64,000 nucleotides of DNA from Thermoleophilia bacterium (GTDB lineage: Bacteria; Actinomycetota; Thermoleophilia; Gaiellales; JAICJC01). This document shows positions 16,485 through 26,453 of this stretch, one piece after another. The DNA lies in assembly GCA_025934255.1 (NCBI GenBank), contig JAICYJ010000004.1, positions 1-64,000 of the forward strand, written 5' to 3'. Each line of letters begins with the position of its first letter. The first letter of the stretch is position 1. Position numbers and translations under genes: made by a program. The notes below the pieces were generated by a model, which saw only the letters and a program-made list of their open reading frames with translations, searched no databases and was not told the DNA's origin.

Positions 16485-16841
16485 TTGGCCGACCCAGAAG
16501 CTGTGTCAGTCGAGCAAGTTGAAGATGCTTCCGTCATCGCGCTGCGAGGCGAGCATGACCTCTCGACCGGGCCGGCGATCGAAGCCGCGTGCGACGACGC
16601 CTGGGCCCACTCCTCCTCGATCGTGTTCGACCTGACCGGCGCGACGTTCATCGACTCGACCGTGGTCGGCGTGATGGTGAGCGCGCGGCGGCGCGCAGCC
16701 GATTCAGGCGGATCCGTGGCGGTCGTGGCTCCGGCCGGCGGGCCTCCTGCGCGCGTGCTGACGCTCGTGGGCATCAACGACGTGCTCCCCCTGCACGAGA
16801 CCCGCGACGATGCGCTGCGAACGATCAGCGCGCCGGGGTAA
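16485..16841 (+). CDS. STAS-domain anti-sigma-factor antagonist
   Basis: 118 aa. EDASVIALRGEHDLSTGPAIEA and IVFDLTGATFIDSTVVGVMV form the SpoIIAA/RsbV core; the Ser after IDS (FIDST) is the phosphorylatable position in this family. The start is read as TTG at 16485 because GGAGGA stands directly in front (16475-16480); an upstream TTG at 16425 and a downstream GTG are alternatives. The next gene is a PP2C phosphatase that would dephosphorylate it; the partner anti-sigma kinase is not in the window. Confidence 0.8.
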   Translation: MADPEAVSVEQVEDASVIALRGEHDLSTGPAIEAACDDAWAHSSSIVFDLTGATFIDSTVVGVMVSARRRAADSGGSVAVVAPAGGPPARVLTLVGINDVLPLHETRDDALRTISAPG

Positions 16842-16843
16842 CG

Positions 16844-17917
16844 TTGCCTGAGCTGGCACGCAGGTTGGACACACAGCGGGGCAAGCTGGTGGCGGCGCTG
16901 GTCGCGGTGCTCTGCGAGCTGGCGATCGCGCTGCCGTTCCTGGTGATCTCGCCGAACACGCTGCGCGGCGTTCCCGGCCCGCTGCTGGTGGTGATCGGGG
17001 TCGCCGCGAGCTATCTGCTGGGTCCGTGGTTCGGCCTGCCGGTGACGGCCGTGGCGGTGGTGCTGGCGGTGACCATCGTCGGCGAGAGCGCCTGGGCGGA
17101 GCCACTGGTATGGCTGCCCATCTCGGCGGGGGCCGGCATCGTGGGCGAGCGGGTACGGCACGGCGACGAGCTGCGGCGCGAGCTGATCGAGGAGCTGCGA
17201 CGCGGCCTGGTCGGGATCTACAGGGATCCCGCGGTCGGCGGGCTGAACGTGGTCAGCCGCTACATCCCGGCGGTGAGTGCGCAGAGGATCGCCGGCGACT
17301 TCTACGGAGCCGTGGTGCAGCCGACAGGCGATGTCGCGATCATGGTCGGAGACGTGGCCGGCCACGGCCCGGCGGCCGCGGCACTGGCGACCCGCCTGCG
17401 CGCGATGTGGCGCGGACTCGCCATCGCCGGCGTCTCGGACAGCGAGACGGTGAGCGCCCTGAACGAGACGCTGCTCGCCGAGCAGCAGCGGATTGCATCG
17501 CAGATCCCGTTCGCGACGCTGTGCCTCGCCACGGTGGCCGCCGACCTGCGGTCGGCCCAGATCGTGATCGCGGGCCACCCGCCGCCGATCCTGGTCACGG
17601 AGCGCGGCACCCAAGTGGACGCGCACCCACCGGGCCCGGCCATCGGCATCTCGGCGGCCTCCACCTGGGAGCCGCATCCGCTGGCGTTGCCGGACGACGC
17701 GTGGTCGCTGGTCGTCTACACCGACGGTCTGATCGAGGGACGAACGTCACCGGACGGCCCGCGCCCGTACGGGCGCGACCGGCTGCTGCCGATGCTGGCC
17801 GCCTCCGCCGTCCCGATCGGCGAGTCCGACGTGGACGCCGTGCTGCGGTCGGTGCTGGATGCGAACGGCGGCGCGCTCCCGGACGACGTGGTGCTGATCT
17901 CAGCGTCGCCGCGCTAG
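16844..17917 (+). CDS. membrane-anchored SpoIIE/RsbU-type PP2C serine phosphatase
   Basis: 357 aa. Three to four N-terminal hydrophobic segments (LVAALVAVLCELAIALPFLV; PLLVVIGVAASYLLG; VAVVLAVTIVG) precede the phosphatase domain: SAQRIAGDFYGAVVQ, AIMVGDVAGHGPAAAALATRLR, LNETLLAEQQ, SLVVYTDGLIEG and LPDDVVLI. These carry the metal-binding Asp residues. It starts at a TTG two bases after the STAS stop, so the pair is an operon. The expected role is dephosphorylating the STAS antagonist and so freeing a sigma factor; the N-terminal membrane domain may sense a signal. Confidence 0.85.
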   Translation: MPELARRLDTQRGKLVAALVAVLCELAIALPFLVISPNTLRGVPGPLLVVIGVAASYLLGPWFGLPVTAVAVVLAVTIVGESAWAEPLVWLPISAGAGIVGERVRHGDELRRELIEELRRGLVGIYRDPAVGGLNVVSRYIPAVSAQRIAGDFYGAVVQPTGDVAIMVGDVAGHGPAAAALATRLRAMWRGLAIAGVSDSETVSALNETLLAEQQRIASQIPFATLCLATVAADLRSAQIVIAGHPPPILVTERGTQVDAHPPGPAIGISAASTWEPHPLALPDDAWSLVVYTDGLIEGRTSPDGPRPYGRDRLLPMLAASAVPIGESDVDAVLRSVLDANGGALPDDVVLISASPR

Positions 17918-17968
17918 GTCTTGGTTAGGCGTTTGAAGGTCGGCTGGGACGGGTACGGCCCTGCTGGC

Positions 17969-18217
17969 ATGCTGTTCGATCACGACGTGCGGGCTCCCGC
18001 CGAGTGGGAGCAGGAATATGCGGGCGGCGATGACGAGCCCGCGCGGATACGGGCGTGGCAACGCGAACAGTTGATACGGATCGGGTACGACTCGACGACG
18101 GCCCGGCGGATCGTGCGCGACGCCTGGGCTTGCGGCGAGAGCGGCGACCTCGTCCACCGCGTGTTCGACCTGATCGGCCGCGGCGCCAACCACGCGCAAG
18201 CCGCACGCATCGCGTAG
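17969..18217 (+). CDS. hypothetical protein (82 aa)
   Basis: A small acidic-basic protein with no membrane segment; the central part reads ARIRAWQREQLIRIGYDSTTARRIV and DLVHRVFDLIGRGANHAQAARIA. The latter two helices could be a helix-turn-helix-like repeat. The ATG at 17969 is used; a TTG at 17921, 3 bases after the phosphatase stop, would add 16 residues. Not recognised as a family. It converges on the sigma-factor gene. Confidence 0.55.
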   Translation: MLFDHDVRAPAEWEQEYAGGDDEPARIRAWQREQLIRIGYDSTTARRIVRDAWACGESGDLVHRVFDLIGRGANHAQAARIA

Positions 18218-18248
18218 CGTCCGCCCAGCGTGAAGCCCCGACCGGGTG

Positions 18249-18839
18249 TCATGCCCCGCGGTCGGCGGGCATCACCGAGATCGGGCGGTCGAGGCCCTCA
18301 CGGGTGAGTTCGGCGGCGACCGTTTCGCGCGCCTTGTAGATCCGCCACTTGACGGCGGCCAGCGTGGTCTCGAGCGAGTCTGCGATCTCGACGTAGGAGA
18401 GGCCGATCACGTCGCGCAGAACCAGCGCCATCTTCAGGTCGGGGCTGAGCGCAGCGATCGCCCGCCACAGGATGTCCATGTCCTCGATCGCGTGGGGCGG
18501 TACCGGCGATGCCAACCCCAGCGACCAGACCGAATCGAGCTCCACCGACGGCCGGATGCGCCGCTCGCGGGACCGCATCTCGTCGACGAGGCGGTTCTTG
18601 GCGACCTGGAACAGCCAGGTGGTGAACAGCGAGCGATCGTCGAACCGCGGCAGCGCGCGGTGCACGCGGACGAAGATCTCCTGGCAGACGTCCTCGGCCA
18701 GCGCCCTGTCGTTTGACAGCACACGCACGGCGTAGTTGTAGATCGGCGCGTGATACTGGCGAAGGATGATGGCAAAGGCGCGCTCATCACCCGCCTGCGC
18801 TCTTCGCAGGATGTCACGATTAGGTTGAGTGAGAGCCAT
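18249..18839 (-). CDS. ECF-subfamily RNA polymerase sigma factor
   Basis: 196 aa. Region 2 is YNYAVRVLSNDRALAEDVCQEIFVRVHRAL with LFTTWLFQVAKNRLVDEMR. Region 4 is LSPDLKMALVLRDVIGLSYVEIADSLETTLAAVKWRI, a standard HTH. The 35-residue linker and lack of region 1.1/3 place it in the ECF group. No anti-sigma gene is adjacent, and no target promoter could be deduced. Confidence 0.9.
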   Translation of the reverse strand: MALTQPNRDILRRAQAGDERAFAIILRQYHAPIYNYAVRVLSNDRALAEDVCQEIFVRVHRALPRFDDRSLFTTWLFQVAKNRLVDEMRSRERRIRPSVELDSVWSLGLASPVPPHAIEDMDILWRAIAALSPDLKMALVLRDVIGLSYVEIADSLETTLAAVKWRIYKARETVAAELTREGLDRPISVMPADRGA

Positions 18840-18944
18840 GATGCATCAGAGCATTCGGTCGTTGCAAAGGTGACCAAGAACTCTGGCGGCGGGAGGTTGG
18901 AGCTTGCTTGGGTGTGCAAATCTGGTCGCAATGAGGCCGGGCGA

Positions 18945-20822
18945 TCAGAGCGTGCCGAGGCGCTCGCGCGCGACCCGCTCGACCAGCTCGGCAAACCCCG
19001 GAGCTTCCTTCATCAGCTGGTCGGTCAGGTGCCAGTCGATCCGCAGCAGCCGGGTCGGCTCGTCGGCGATCACGTCGGCCGACCGCGCGCGGCCGAAGCT
19101 CGCGCCCCAGTCGAGCGCGGCGAGCTCGCCGAAGAACTGGCCCGGCAGCAGCCGCCCAAGGGTCGCGTCGGCACCCTCCACCCGCACCGCGCCGGAGAGC
19201 ACCACGTACACGTCGCGGCTGGTCTGCCAGCGGCCAAGGACGACCTCGCCGGCGTCGACCTCGATCTCGGCGGCGACGCTTCGCACCAGCGCCAGCTGAT
19301 CCGGCCCCAGCGTGGCGAACAGCGCCAGCGAGCCGGCCGGCGCTTCCGCTCCCGCCCAACCCTCCGCGGAACGTGGCGCCAGGTCGACCGGCAGCGTCTC
19401 CAGCAGGTCGATCGCCCTGTCCACCTCGCTCGCGGTGGTCGAGTGGTTCAGCACGCACAGCCGCAGCGTGTGACGTCCCCGCACCTGCCCCGACGACACG
19501 AACACTTCGCCGCCCGTCTCGATCTGGTGTACGAGGGCGGTGTTGATGCGCTCCAGGATGCGCTCGTCGTCGACACCTGCGGGATGGCGCCGCAACGCCA
19601 CGACTCCCAGCGACGCCGGCGACATCAGCTCGAGGTCGGGCGAGCGCTCGACCCGCCGCTGGGCGTGCAGGGCGAGGTCGATGCAGCGGTCGATCGCCTG
19701 CCGGAAGGCGTCCACTCCGAAGTAGCGCAGCGAGATCCACAGCTTCAGCGCGCGGCAGCTGCGCGTCAGCTGCACGCCCAGGTCGGAGAAGTTCACCTCG
19801 CGATCGACGGCCTCGGTGCCCTTTAGGTAGCTGGGGTGGATCTCGAACGAGCGCCGCAGGCGGTCGCCGTCGCGCACCAGCAGCGCGCCCACCTCGACCG
19901 GCTGGTACAGCCACTTGTGCGGATCGAGGGTGATCGAGTCGGCCAGCTCCATGCCGGCCAGCGCGGCGCGCCCTCGCTCCGTCAGGCAGCCGAAGGCACC
20001 GTAGGCGCCGTCCACGTGCAGCCAGGCGTCGTGCGCGCGGCAGATTCGCGACAGCTCGGTGAACGGGTCGATCGCACCCACCGCCGTGCTGCCCGCGTTG
20101 GCGACGACCAGCAGCGGGCGCCGGCCGGCGGCCAGGTCGGCGCCGATCGCGCCCTCCAGCCCGTCCGGGCGCATGCGGCCGACGGAATCGCTCAGGATCA
20201 CCCGCACCTGGTCGGGGCCGAACCCGAGCACGCGCGCGGCGCGGGCCAGCGACGAGTGCGCCTGGTCGGACATGTAGAGCACCGCGCGCGCGTCCATCTC
20301 CCCCATCAGCGCCTCGCGGGCGCAGGCGAGCGCCGTCAGGTTCGCGGCCGACCCACCCGAGACGAGCGCGCCGCCGGCCTCGGTCGGATAGCCGATCCAC
20401 TGCCTGAACCAGTCAAGCACGGCCAGCTCCAGCGCGGCCGGGCCGGAGGCGCCCAGCCACCAGCAGGCATCGATGTTGAGCGCGCTGGAGATCAGATCTC
20501 CCAGCGCACCCGGCCAGGTGCCCTCGCCGGGGATGTAGGCGAGGTAGCCGGGATGGGCGAGACGGGCGACGTAGGGCAGCACATCGCGCTCGAGGTCGTC
20601 CAGGATCTCGTCGAAGTCGGCGGGCTGCTCGGGCGGCGGCATCGACAGTCGCCGGTGCAGCTCTCCCGGCGACTCGGCGTTCACCACCTGGCCCGGCGGC
20701 CCCGTGATGCGATCCACCAGCATGTCGATCGTGCGATATCCCAGCTGCCGCATGACGTCGGCATCGAGTGCGAGCGACGAAGCGTTGTGCGCCGGACTGT
20801 CCGTCGTCTGCTCGGTCAACAC
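18945..20822 (-). CDS. PLP-dependent group II decarboxylase fused to a C-terminal cyclic-nucleotide-binding domain
   Basis: 625 aa from a GTG at 20822 (AGGGGG before it; other upstream codons would overlap the transporter gene). Residues about 1-480 are an aromatic-L-amino-acid/glutamate decarboxylase-type enzyme: GGSAANLTALACAREAL, WLHVDGAYGAF (PLP-ring Asp) and SITLDPHKWLY with the PLP lysine at about 303. Residues about 500-615 read as a CRP/cNMP-binding beta-roll: LFATLGPDQLALVRSVAAE, DVYVVLSGAVRVEG, LGRLLPGQFFGELAALDWG and RLLRIDWHLTDQLM. Fusion of these two domains is unusual and suggests allosteric or membrane-state control. It follows the MFS gene by 49 bases and probably belongs to the TetR operon. 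Confidence 0.85.
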   Translation of the reverse strand: MLTEQTTDSPAHNASSLALDADVMRQLGYRTIDMLVDRITGPPGQVVNAESPGELHRRLSMPPPEQPADFDEILDDLERDVLPYVARLAHPGYLAYIPGEGTWPGALGDLISSALNIDACWWLGASGPAALELAVLDWFRQWIGYPTEAGGALVSGGSAANLTALACAREALMGEMDARAVLYMSDQAHSSLARAARVLGFGPDQVRVILSDSVGRMRPDGLEGAIGADLAAGRRPLLVVANAGSTAVGAIDPFTELSRICRAHDAWLHVDGAYGAFGCLTERGRAALAGMELADSITLDPHKWLYQPVEVGALLVRDGDRLRRSFEIHPSYLKGTEAVDREVNFSDLGVQLTRSCRALKLWISLRYFGVDAFRQAIDRCIDLALHAQRRVERSPDLELMSPASLGVVALRRHPAGVDDERILERINTALVHQIETGGEVFVSSGQVRGRHTLRLCVLNHSTTASEVDRAIDLLETLPVDLAPRSAEGWAGAEAPAGSLALFATLGPDQLALVRSVAAEIEVDAGEVVLGRWQTSRDVYVVLSGAVRVEGADATLGRLLPGQFFGELAALDWGASFGRARSADVIADEPTRLLRIDWHLTDQLMKEAPGFAELVERVARERLGTL

Positions 20823-20871
20823 GTCCCCCTGTGGGCGGCCGGGCGGACCCGTTCTGGCCCGAGCGACGACT

Positions 20872-23129
<2,258 letters not shown>

Positions 23130-23146
23130 CGCCTCACGGTAGCAGA

Positions 23147-23165
23147 AGCGGAGACCGTGTCCGTT
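23147..23165. promoter_or_regulatory. candidate TetR operator
   Basis: An imperfect 19-bp palindrome centred on a C (core GGAGACCGTGTCC, one mismatch per core half) lies 18 bases upstream of the tetR start, in the only space where the promoter can be. Its form, two 6-bp arms around one base, fits many TetR-family operators. Confidence 0.45.
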
Positions 23166-23169
23166 TAGT

Positions 23170-23676
23170 TCAGCTGCCGCTCTGGGCGGCCTCCGCCTTC
23201 ACGCTCTCGACGCTGTCGGCATCGACCTGGTGCTTCTCCACCTTCGCGGCGTTCCTCAGCTGCTTCTCGATCTCGGTCACCCAGCGCTCCTCGAACACCG
23301 CCACGATGCCTGAGCTGTTCAGCGGCAGCGAGTCTTCGACGTCGGCCTTGATCTCGCTCTTGAGGTGATGGTCGAGCAGCGTACCGGCACCGGCCCCGAT
23401 GCCGCCGCCGACCACGGCCGAGGCCAGCAGCGAGGGCGGGAAGATGAGGCCGACGATGGCGCCGCCGACCACGCCCAGCGTGGCGCCGACGCCGACCTCG
23501 TGGCCGTTGTCCTCGACGTCGATCTTGCCATCGGCGTCGCGCCGGACGAGCACCATCGCGTCGACGGTGATCACTCGCTCGCGTGCAAGCTGCTTGAGAC
23601 CGTCCCAGTCGGCACGGGCGGCGTCGGCGTCGGAGTAGGCGGCGATGTAGAGATCGATGGGCGGCTTGTCAGCCAT
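23170..23676 (-). CDS. DUF1269-type membrane-associated stress protein
   Basis: 168 aa. It starts MADKPPIDLYIAAYSDADAARADWDGL, continues with a DAMVLVRRDADGKIDVED strand region, then a Gly/Ala-rich hydrophobic hairpin (VGVGATLGVVGGAIVGLIFP and ASAVVGGGIGAGAGTLLD), and a final IKADVEDSLPLNSSGIVAVFEERWV section. This is the DUF1269 layout. Function is unknown; members are often stress-induced. The ATG at 23676 is preferred over upstream codons that would overlap the TfoX gene's promoter region. Confidence 0.75.
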   Translation of the reverse strand: MADKPPIDLYIAAYSDADAARADWDGLKQLARERVITVDAMVLVRRDADGKIDVEDNGHEVGVGATLGVVGGAIVGLIFPPSLLASAVVGGGIGAGAGTLLDHHLKSEIKADVEDSLPLNSSGIVAVFEERWVTEIEKQLRNAAKVEKHQVDADSVESVKAEAAQSGS

Positions 23677-23773
23677 GGTGTGGTCTCCCTCGGGTCGCGG
23701 TCGGTATGTGGCGACGATCATAAGTCGCGTCCCTGCGATCGTACGGTGACGCGCCTTGTGTACCATCGCCGCC

Positions 23774-24106
23774 ATGGCGTACGACGAGGCGCTTGCGGAG
23801 CGCATACGGGAGCTGGTCGCCGGCGAGCACGAGCTGACCGAGAAGCAGATGTTCGGCGGGCTGGCCTTCCTGATCGGCGGCAACATGGCGGTGGCCGCGA
23901 GCGGTCAGGGCGGGGTGATGGTGCGTGTCGACCCGGCCATGTCGGACGAGCTGGTCGCAACCACGGACGCCCGCTTGATGGAGATGCGCGGCCGCCCGAT
24001 GCAGGGCTGGCTGCGGGTGCGCGCCGAGGACATTCAGACGCGGGCGCAGCTGGCGGAGTGGGTCACGCTGGGCACGACCTACGCCCGCACGCTGCCCTCG
24101 AAGTGA
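23774..24106 (+). CDS. TfoX/Sxy N-terminal domain protein
   Basis: 110 aa. MAYDEALAERIRELVAGEH, EKQMFGGLAFLIGGNMAVAASGQGGVMVRV and MRGRPMQGWLRVRAEDIQ match the TfoX_N domain. In gamma-proteobacteria TfoX/Sxy regulates competence through CRP, but single-domain actinobacterial members are uncharacterised and no such role is claimed. Length and start are typical. It converges on the SoxR gene. Confidence 0.85.
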   Translation: MAYDEALAERIRELVAGEHELTEKQMFGGLAFLIGGNMAVAASGQGGVMVRVDPAMSDELVATTDARLMEMRGRPMQGWLRVRAEDIQTRAQLAEWVTLGTTYARTLPSK

Positions 24107-24113
24107 CGGCTCC

Positions 24114-24563
24114 TCAGCGCGGCCGCGGGTCGCCGATCCAGTAGCGCGGGCCGGGCCCGAGGCCGGCGGCCCGGTCGCCGGGGTTCGCCAGCCGGCAGCG
24201 GTCGAGCGACAGGCACCCGCAGCCGATGCACTGGGTCAGCCCCGCCCGCAGGCGTTCCAGCTCGTGGATCCGCTCGTCGATCCGCGATGTCCAGGTGCGT
24301 GACAGGCGCGACCAGTCGCGGCGGGTGGGCGCGCGGCCCGGAGGCAGCTTGCCCAGCTCGACCGCGATCTCGTCCAGGGTCAGCCCTACCCGCTGGGCGA
24401 AGACGACGAACGCGATTCGCCGCAGCACCGCACGCGGGTAGCGGCGGTGGCCCGACCCCGACCGCTCCGAGGCGATCAGCCCACGCTGCTCGTAGAAGCG
24501 CAGCGCCGAGGCGGCGACCCCGCTCCGCCGCGAGACATCGCCGATCGTGAGCAGTTCCGGCAT
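24114..24563 (-). CDS. soxR: redox-sensing MerR-family regulator SoxR
   Basis: 149 aa. The N-terminal MerR HTH is LTIGDVSRRSGVAASALRFYEQRGL. A dimerisation helix follows, and the [2Fe-2S]-binding motif CIGCGCLSLDRC (CX2CXCX5C) sits at about 112-123. It therefore senses redox-active compounds or superoxide through its cluster. It is transcribed away from the promoter at 24589-24619, whose palindrome matches the SoxR box, so the divergent gene is the probable target. Confidence 0.95.
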   Translation of the reverse strand: MPELLTIGDVSRRSGVAASALRFYEQRGLIASERSGSGHRRYPRAVLRRIAFVVFAQRVGLTLDEIAVELGKLPPGRAPTRRDWSRLSRTWTSRIDERIHELERLRAGLTQCIGCGCLSLDRCRLANPGDRAAGLGPGPRYWIGDPRPR

Positions 24564-24588
24564 CCCTGCAGTGAACCACGCCGGCCGC

Positions 24589-24619
24589 TTGACTTCAAGT
24601 TAACTTGAAGTTGTAGTCT
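24589..24619 (+). promoter_or_regulatory. SoxR-activated promoter with SoxR box
   Basis: The perfect 20-bp palindrome ACTTCAAGTTAACTTGAAGT (24592-24611) fits the SoxR box (CAAGTTAACTTG core). It sits between TTGACT (24589-24594) and TAGTCT (24614-24619), leaving the 19-bp over-long spacer diagnostic of MerR-family activation by DNA untwisting. Direction is toward the gene at 24657; the soxR gene starts only 26 bases to the left. Confidence 0.9.
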
Positions 24620-24656
24620 GGGTTCGAGCATCTGCTGATCCCTCCCGGAGGTACCC

Positions 24657-25436
24657 ATGACGAGCGAACAGACGGCGAGCCAGACGATCACCGCGGAGGT
24701 CACCTCCTGGCCGGGCGTCACCGCCGGGCCAGGCCGCCGCGGCGAGTACGCATTCAAGGTGGGACGGCACGAGATCGGCCACCTGCACGGCGATCACGCG
24801 GCGCACTTCTCGTTCCCCAAGACCGTGTGGGCCGAGCTGATGGCGGAGGGCCGGATCGTGCCGCACCCCGTCTTCCCCGATTCGCAGGGGCCGGCCGCCC
24901 GCCGCATCACCGGCGACGGTGACGTGCGCGATGTGATCGCGCTGATGCGGCTCAACTACGACCGCCGTCGCCCGCCACGGCGTGCCGGCCAGCGCCTGAG
25001 CGCCCTCGCGATCGCCCCGCACCTCGTCGTCCGGGATGCCGCGGCCGCGGCCGAGTGGTACACGGCCGCGCTCGGGGCCGAGGAGCGCGGCCGGCTGGCC
25101 GTGCCGGGCGGCAAGCTGATGCAGCTGGAGCTCCGGTTCGGCTCCTCGACGGTGATGCTGGCCGACGAGTTCCCCGAGATGGGCGTGCTTTCGCCGCTCA
25201 GCATCGGCGGAACGGCGACCGTGCTGCACCTGTCGACCGACGACGTGGACGCCGTCTGGCAGCGCGCAATCGACGGCGGCGCCGAGGTGCGGCAGCCCCT
25301 GGCGGAGGCCTTCTGGGGCGAGCGCTACGGGCAGATCACCGACCCGTTCGGCCATCGCTGGGGGCTGGCCCAGCACGTCCGCGACGTCCCGCGCGAGCAG
25401 CTCGAGCGCGCCGTGGCAGAGCTGTTCGCCGGATAG
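24657..25436 (+). CDS. DUF5519 (luciferase-family) domain fused to a VOC/glyoxalase domain, SoxR target
   Basis: 259 aa. Residues about 10-105 are the DUF5519 luciferase-family domain (VTSWPGVTAGPGRRGEYAFKVG; IGHLHGDHAAHFSFPKTVW). Residues about 118-250 are a PhnB-like VOC domain (IAPHLVVRDAAAAAEWYTAALGAEERGR; VLHLSTDDVDAVWQRAIDGGAEV; GERYGQITDPFGHRWGLAQ). AGGAGGT-like GGAGGTACCC precedes the ATG. The promoter shows it is activated by SoxR, so a role in handling redox-cycling compounds, for example sequestering or modifying them, is the best guess. Confidence 0.85.
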   Translation: MTSEQTASQTITAEVTSWPGVTAGPGRRGEYAFKVGRHEIGHLHGDHAAHFSFPKTVWAELMAEGRIVPHPVFPDSQGPAARRITGDGDVRDVIALMRLNYDRRRPPRRAGQRLSALAIAPHLVVRDAAAAAEWYTAALGAEERGRLAVPGGKLMQLELRFGSSTVMLADEFPEMGVLSPLSIGGTATVLHLSTDDVDAVWQRAIDGGAEVRQPLAEAFWGERYGQITDPFGHRWGLAQHVRDVPREQLERAVAELFAG

Positions 25437-25449
25437 CGCCGCCGGTGGG

Positions 25450-25658
25450 TCACCGGGCGCAGCTTCCGTGCTGCTCGGCGTCGGGGATGCCCTCGTAAAC
25501 CTCGCTCGAGACGATCCGCTCGTTCGGGACGATCTTCGGGTTGATCCGGTACAGCCGCTGCCGGCCGTGGTCGCGCACCTCCACGCCCCCACCTCGCGCA
25601 GCACCCGCAGGTGCCTCGACACCTGCGAGGACGCCGGCGCGGCTTGAACCGGCATCAC
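25450..25658 (-). pseudogene. ArsR-family HTH regulator remnant
   Basis: Two frames together give the second half of an ArsR winged helix. VQAAPASSQVSRHLRVLREVGA (recognition helix) lies in the upstream frame, and VEVRDHGRQRLYRINPKIVP (wing) in the next one. Restoring one G at about 25586 (GCGTG to GCGGTG) joins them. The N-terminal helices are missing because the divergent gene starts at 25679. The last residues contain several polar residues and a Cys. Confidence 0.55.
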
Positions 25659-25678
25659 GCGGTGGGTACTGTTGAGGG

Positions 25679-26326
25679 GTGATCTCGGACACCAGCGCCT
25701 CCCCGGTCCTCACGCGCGACGAGTCCCACGCCCTGTTCGGGCAGACGATGGGATTCGTGGCGCTGACCTCGGCGTTTTTCGCCCTGGGCGCCTACCTCGG
25801 CCGCGACATGGCCTATCAGTGGGGCTGGCTGTGGTTCATCGTCGCGATCGTCTGCCTGTTCGGGCTGCAGGCAGCGGCGCAGCGGTCGGAGCAGCTCGCC
25901 ATCGTCCTGCTGCTGACGTTCGGCCTCGTGATGGGGCTCGCGGTTGCGCCCACGATCGCCTACTACGTCAGCACGAACCCGCAGGCGGTGTGGCAGGCGG
26001 GCGGCGCCACCGCGCTGTTCATCGCCGGGTTCGGAGCCGCCGGATACGCGACCCGGCGCGACCTCTCCGGCCTCGCCCGGCTCCTGTTCTTCGCGCTGCT
26101 GGCGCTGATCATCTTCGGGATCGTCACGATCTTCGTGCGGATCCCGAACGGCCAGCTGATCTACGCGGTGCTGGGACTGATCATCTTCGCCGGCTTCACG
26201 ATGGTCGACTTCCAGCGCCTGCGCCGCTCCCAGGACATCCGGGTCGCGCCGCTGCTGGCGGCCTCGATCTTCCTCGACGTCCTGAACGTCTTCCTGTTCT
26301 TCCTCAGCATCTTCGGGCGCCGCTAG
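25679..26326 (+). CDS. Bax inhibitor-1 (YccA/TMBIM) family membrane protein
   Basis: 215 aa from a GTG start, with seven hydrophobic segments, e.g. GFVALTSAFFALGAYLG, WFIVAIVCLFGLQAAA, IVLLLTFGLVMGLAVAP, ATALFIAGFGAAGYAT, LLFFALLALIIFGIVTIFV, IYAVLGLIIFAGFTMVDFQRL and LLAASIFLDVLNVFLFFLSIF. The FTMVDFQRL and SIFLDVLNVFLFFL segments are the family signature (conserved Asp pair). Bacterial members are ion/pH-linked channels or FtsH modulators; the exact role is unknown. Confidence 0.9.
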   Translation: MISDTSASPVLTRDESHALFGQTMGFVALTSAFFALGAYLGRDMAYQWGWLWFIVAIVCLFGLQAAAQRSEQLAIVLLLTFGLVMGLAVAPTIAYYVSTNPQAVWQAGGATALFIAGFGAAGYATRRDLSGLARLLFFALLALIIFGIVTIFVRIPNGQLIYAVLGLIIFAGFTMVDFQRLRRSQDIRVAPLLAASIFLDVLNVFLFFLSIFGRR

Positions 26327-26453
26327 CCCGAGCCGTCTTCGAGAGCACCCAGTAGCGCCTCAAGACTGACAGCCGTATCATCGTCCCAGGGATCGCTCTC
26401 ACCCGCGACCCGTCGCGGGGCGGAGTGTCCGGTTGTCGGGGAAGGGTACAGAG

